A stretch of DNA of 64,000 bases from the NCBI GenBank assembly GCA_943787595.1, contig CALSNA010000005.1, positions 310,001-374,000 on the forward strand. Direction: 5' to 3'. A model generated the notes under the pieces. The model was not told the DNA's origin, made no database searches, and was given only the letters and a program-made list of their open reading frames with translations. The translations under genes and the position numbers were made by a program. Of this stretch, positions 61,053-64,000 are shown piece after piece. This DNA comes from an uncultured Pseudomonadales bacterium (lineage in GTDB: Bacteria > Pseudomonadota > Gammaproteobacteria > Pseudomonadales > Balneatricaceae). How positions within the stretch are numbered: position 1 is the stretch's first letter; each line of letters opens with the position of its first letter.

Positions 61053-61626
61053 TAGATTCTAATTTGACTGATCAATTTGGGTTTTTATTATTATCTTTTT
61101 TAGCATACATTATGGGTACGTCCAGCCCCGGCCCAAAAATATTGGCAAGATTGGCCACGTCGATATCATACGGAAAAGATCAGCGGTTACTCTTGCAACT
61201 GGTATCGTGACTGGCTCAGTTTTTTGGGGCATTTTCTCGATATTTGGGATAACTTTTCTTTTACTACAGTTCTCATCAGCATTGTTTGTGCTTCAAATCT
61301 GTGGAGCTTTATATTTAATTTACCTGTCCTATAAGTCATTTAAGTCATTTAAGTCATTTAAGTCTGCGCTTAGCTCCAATTTCAATGTTTTGGAAAGAGA
61401 CATACGCTCAACCTTAGCCCAAAGATATCTAGAAGGATTACTTTTTCAAGTAACCAACCCGAAATCAGCTATTACATGGCTTGTCGTATATTCTATTGCT
61501 CTAACAGAAACGGCAAGCTTGAACATCGCATTAACCGTTGTACTGGGTAATTTGTTTTTATCTCTCGTCATCCACATTGGATACGCAACACTTTTCTCTG
61601 GAAATATCGTTCGTGCTTTTTGTTAA
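61049..61626 (+). pseudogene. LysE/RhtB-type amino acid exporter, frameshifted and truncated
   Basis: ATG 61049 overlaps the previous stop. The first frame has the family start (FLLLSFLAYIMGTSSPGPKI, LARLATSISYGK) and closes at 61208. A single-base shift near GGAAAAGA (about 61165) leads to SAVTLATGIVTGSVFWGIFS, the second helix. Helices continue to TLFSGNIVRAFC, where the frame ends before the usual last helix. A 9-base repeat (AAGTCATTT, 3.5 copies, 61333-61364) encodes YKSFKSFKSFKS in a loop. An IS630 remnant follows at once, and its insertion may have removed the C-terminus. Not functional as read. Confidence 0.75.
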
Positions 61627-61685
61627 AACAAGGTGATGTAGGGATCAAAGTATATGATCAAAGCCAAATACCCAATATCGATGAT

Positions 61686-61962
61686 TAACTCTGACGTTTT
61701 TTTGCATGGCTAATCCAGACTTTGTTACCTAAAGATCCCATAGGTTATGTCATTGTTATGGATAATGCGAGTGTCCATAAGCGCCAGGATAAGCTCATAG
61801 TCATCAATAAGTCTGGATGTGTAGTGGAATTTCCATCACCTTACTAGTCCTGAATTAAATCTAATCGTGTATAAGCAGTCTCAAATCAAGGCCATTACAA
61901 AGCGATTTCGTTGCAACGTTGATGAGTTGTTTTCTAAGCATATGCAATATATCAGTTCATAA
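61686..61962 (+). mobile_element. IS630-family transposase, C-terminal remnant
   Basis: Two frames give the DDE end of an IS630-type transposase. First FFAWLIQTLLPKDPIGYVIV with MDNASVHKRQDKL, where the Asp of MDNASVH is catalytic. Then, after a shift at CCTTACTAG, SPELNLIVYKQSQIKAITKR and CNVDELFSKHMQYISS. The second catalytic motif (SPELN..E) has lost its glutamate. No terminal inverted repeats or TA duplication were found, so only a relic remains. Confidence 0.7.
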
Positions 61963-62390
61963 TTGAACAGCCGTAGCCTGACACGCCATTGCATACCAGC
62001 TTTAGCACCAAAATACCAGCATGTTTTATTGAGCCAATACATAACCCAAACGTTATGCTAACGCTGGTTATGGGAGTTATCCACATTAGCTTCGTTAGTT
62101 AATATCAATACATTACATATAATCAAGCTGTTAAAAATCAACCATTGATCAACAACATTGCTGGAAGAACACCCTTATTAAGAGCAGTAAATCGATTACA
62201 GTGCTAAATAAACTCAGTATAGGGCATGTTTTTAGTGTTCAGATAACCAGCCCTACTTAGGGGTTCATTGGGACTGACCAGACAATCACATAGTAAACTC
62301 AAATCAAGATGGCAAACTGAATAATTTAGATCGATCAATATCATAATACCTAGAAACTGTTTACTCATTACCATGAGACTATGCTTGTAT
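61963..62390. other. Intergenic region after the IS630 remnant
   Basis: No gene seen; short frames only. May include further eroded insertion-sequence DNA. Confidence 0.4.
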
Positions 62391-63300
62391 TTAAAGCTTA
62401 TCCGCCCGAAAGTTATCAACTAACGTCGCTTTGGCCACCATCCGCATTTCCCGCCACGAGATGTAAAAGCCACTCAAACTAACTACCAGCACACCAACCC
62501 ATACTTCTATGGTCGGCCAATATCCAAAGACCAAGTAACTGATCACAACAGCGCCTATGATCTCAAAATAATTAAACGGACTCAGCTGAGAGGCAGTGGC
62601 ATATTCGCAGGCCTGAATAATCATAAAATGACCAACAGCCGCAAAAAAGCCCATGGCAGCCATCATTACCACAGCTTGCAGGTCAGGCTTTACCCAGACG
62701 CTGACAGCTAAAGGAGACAAGATAAGAAAACCAACTACAGCAGTATAAAATATACGTTAGCAAGGGTGCTACAGAGTGACTAAGTTTGCGAGTTATCATG
62801 ATATAGCAGGCATAGCTGATACCAGCCACAAGGGCTGGTAAAAGGCTGTACTGGAACTGGTTTGTGGTGGGTTGTAACACTAGCAAAATACCCAAAAAAC
62901 CACACAGAACTGCGATACCTCGCTGCCAGTCGAAGGATTCACCGAGCCAAAAAGGCGCCACCATAGCCACGACCAAAGGTGATACAAACAATAATGTTAG
63001 CGCATTGGGAATTGGATTATCCCTGATGGCAATAAAAAATGACAAGGTTGTTACAATTAACAATAAACTACGTATCAACTGGTAACCAAGCTTTACTGGT
63101 AAACACCACCAACGCAACCGCTGCCAGAGTAACAATGGCAATAGCCATAGAGTATGAAAGGCAAACCGTGCCCAGGTAACCTGTAATACCGGATAATCAT
63201 GGGACAGCAATTTAGCAAACAGATCCAGTAGAGGTACCATCATCATGGCCACCAACATCAACATTATTCCTAATAACGGCTTATCTTGATCAACGGACAC
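62391..63300 (-). pseudogene. EamA/DMT-superfamily transporter, one frameshift
   Basis: Inner-membrane drug/metabolite transporter of about 300 residues and ten helices. GTG 63300 (MSVDQDKPLLGIMLMLVAMM) follows AGGAAAG. The first EamA repeat is complete (FAKLLSHDYPVLQVTWARFA, DNPIPNALTLLFVSPLVVAM). Near 62745 one base shifts the frame after SHSVAPLLT. The second repeat continues as FYTAVVGFLILSPLAVSVWV, VVMMAAMGFFAAVGHFMIIQ and ASQLSPFNYFEIIGAVVISY to the stop at 62391. Substrate unknown. One lesion only, so recent decay or an assembly slip. Confidence 0.85.
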
Positions 63301-63756
63301 AATCTGCTTTCCTAAAACAAATAATAGGGAGAATAGATATTATTCCCAAAGTACACACTTGTGTGCTCATATATTTTTATATGTATTGAAATATAGTAAA
63401 AAATTAATAATTTTTTATGCGTTCAACTGAGCCTATCAGGGCAGGATTCAAGCATTGTCTATGTATTAGCTGTCTATACGCATCCTTTACCAAGGTTTTG
63501 ATGATCACTAGTTCAGTGCCTAAAACTAAGAAATATTTTAACATAAAGTAAACACGGCTGGGGACAAGCAAAAATTGTCATCATAAGCAGAGCGTTTGCA
63601 ACGCACATGAAACAGGCTCAACCGGCTTAATACAATTAACTTATGCAAATTTTGCGCCGGGTTGTTTAACAATGTATGATCGAACATAATCATCTTGTAG
63701 CAATTACAAGCTTGAGGGTGTTGTTATGATACCAGACCATCACCGGAGATGATTTA
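63301..63756. other. Divergent intergenic region before the tautomerase
   Basis: No gene seen. GGAGATGATTTA gives a ribosome binding site for the gene at 63757. Confidence 0.4.
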
Positions 63757-63951
63757 ATGCCACTGATTACAATTGATATGTTTCCTGGCCGAACTGAAGA
63801 GCAAAAGCGCCAGCTTGCTAGGGAACTCACGATGACATTCTGTACTATTGCCAATATCAAACCGGATGCAGTACATATTATTTTTCGTGATGTCCGCAAA
63901 AGTGATTGGTCTTTTGGGGGTAAATTATGCAGCGACCTGTTCCCAGACTAG
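63757..63951 (+). CDS. 4-Oxalocrotonate tautomerase family protein
   Basis: 64 residues, the size of small tautomerases. MPLITIDMFPGRTEEQKRQL provides the N-terminal catalytic Pro after Met removal. DAVHIIFRDVRKSDWSFGGK carries the conserved strand and Arg/Trp region near the active site. Such enzymes shift keto-enol forms in aromatic degradation, but no pathway genes adjoin it here and many members have other roles. GGAGA lies 9 bases before the ATG. Intact. The last 49 bases of the window hold no feature. Confidence 0.85.
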   Translation: MPLITIDMFPGRTEEQKRQLARELTMTFCTIANIKPDAVHIIFRDVRKSDWSFGGKLCSDLFPD

Positions 63952-64000
63952 GCCGCCTATTAAAAACATTTTGTGGAAATCTGAAAATCAGGTTAAAGAT

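Noticed and set aside
1-64000. CRISPR array, tRNA or rRNA genes
   Set aside because: No regularly spaced direct repeats of array length, no cloverleaf with a GTTCRA T-arm and no rRNA motif were noticed; a dedicated search was not possible.

Overview
The window looks like a piece of a gammaproteobacterial chromosome, probably marine and possibly host-associated. This is inferred from gene families (LqsS/CqsS-like hybrid kinase, DUF5062, SohB, short HPF, MetA, SbmA/BacA-like transporter), not from any marker gene. Coding density is uneven. Many genes carry single-base frameshifts or in-frame stops, while very long genes (mutS, fdhA and a 2183-residue surface protein) are fully open. That contrast points to real gene decay under relaxed selection rather than only a noisy assembly, although several breaks lie in short homopolymers and deserve a read-level check.

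Layout. 1-4800: mostly eroded AT-rich DNA with remnants of a voltage-gated ion channel, an H-NS-like protein and a tyrosine integrase. 4785-8291: a frameshifted radical SAM gene followed 1 base later by a frameshifted LqsS/CqsS-type hybrid sensor kinase. 8567-12076: a phage-tail-like or injection-system-like cassette (tail-fibre-type proteins, S74 chaperone fibre, coiled-coil protein, spike-tip-like protein, final subunit, terminator). Several of its genes are broken by stops that each fit one C-to-T change. 12328-20478: sohB, an NAD-linked formate dehydrogenase pair and an orphan phosphopantetheinyl transferase. 20991-34493: a tryptophan/anthranilate degradation island. It holds a broken 2-aminobenzoyl-CoA monooxygenase/reductase, an intact operon (SDR, MarR, enoyl-CoA hydratase, acyl-CoA dehydrogenase, 2-aminobenzoate-CoA ligase, thioesterase, RidA), another hydratase, a LysR regulator, and broken kynA and kynU. 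34571-50347: housekeeping and transport genes (DUF5062, sbmA/bacA-like, mutS, DUF445, trypsin-like protease, hpf, pabA/trpG, livGFHM-type ABC transporter, folD, PCu(A)C copper chaperone). 50881-59340: a giant surface protein and a Liv-type binding protein, both on the minus strand. 59577-63951: metA, a decaying LysE-type exporter with an unknown upstream partner, an IS630 remnant, a frameshifted EamA transporter and a tautomerase.

How the genes fit together. The island would turn tryptophan into kynurenine (KynA), then anthranilate (KynU), then anthraniloyl-CoA (ligase). A flavoprotein dearomatises that product and beta-oxidation-like enzymes break it down. The two entry enzymes and the signature flavoenzyme are all disrupted while the middle operon is intact, so the pathway appears to have been lost recently. 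Formate dehydrogenase and FolD belong to one-carbon metabolism. The Liv-type permease/ATPase block and the separate binding protein probably form one importer of unknown substrate.

No tRNA, rRNA or CRISPR array was seen.
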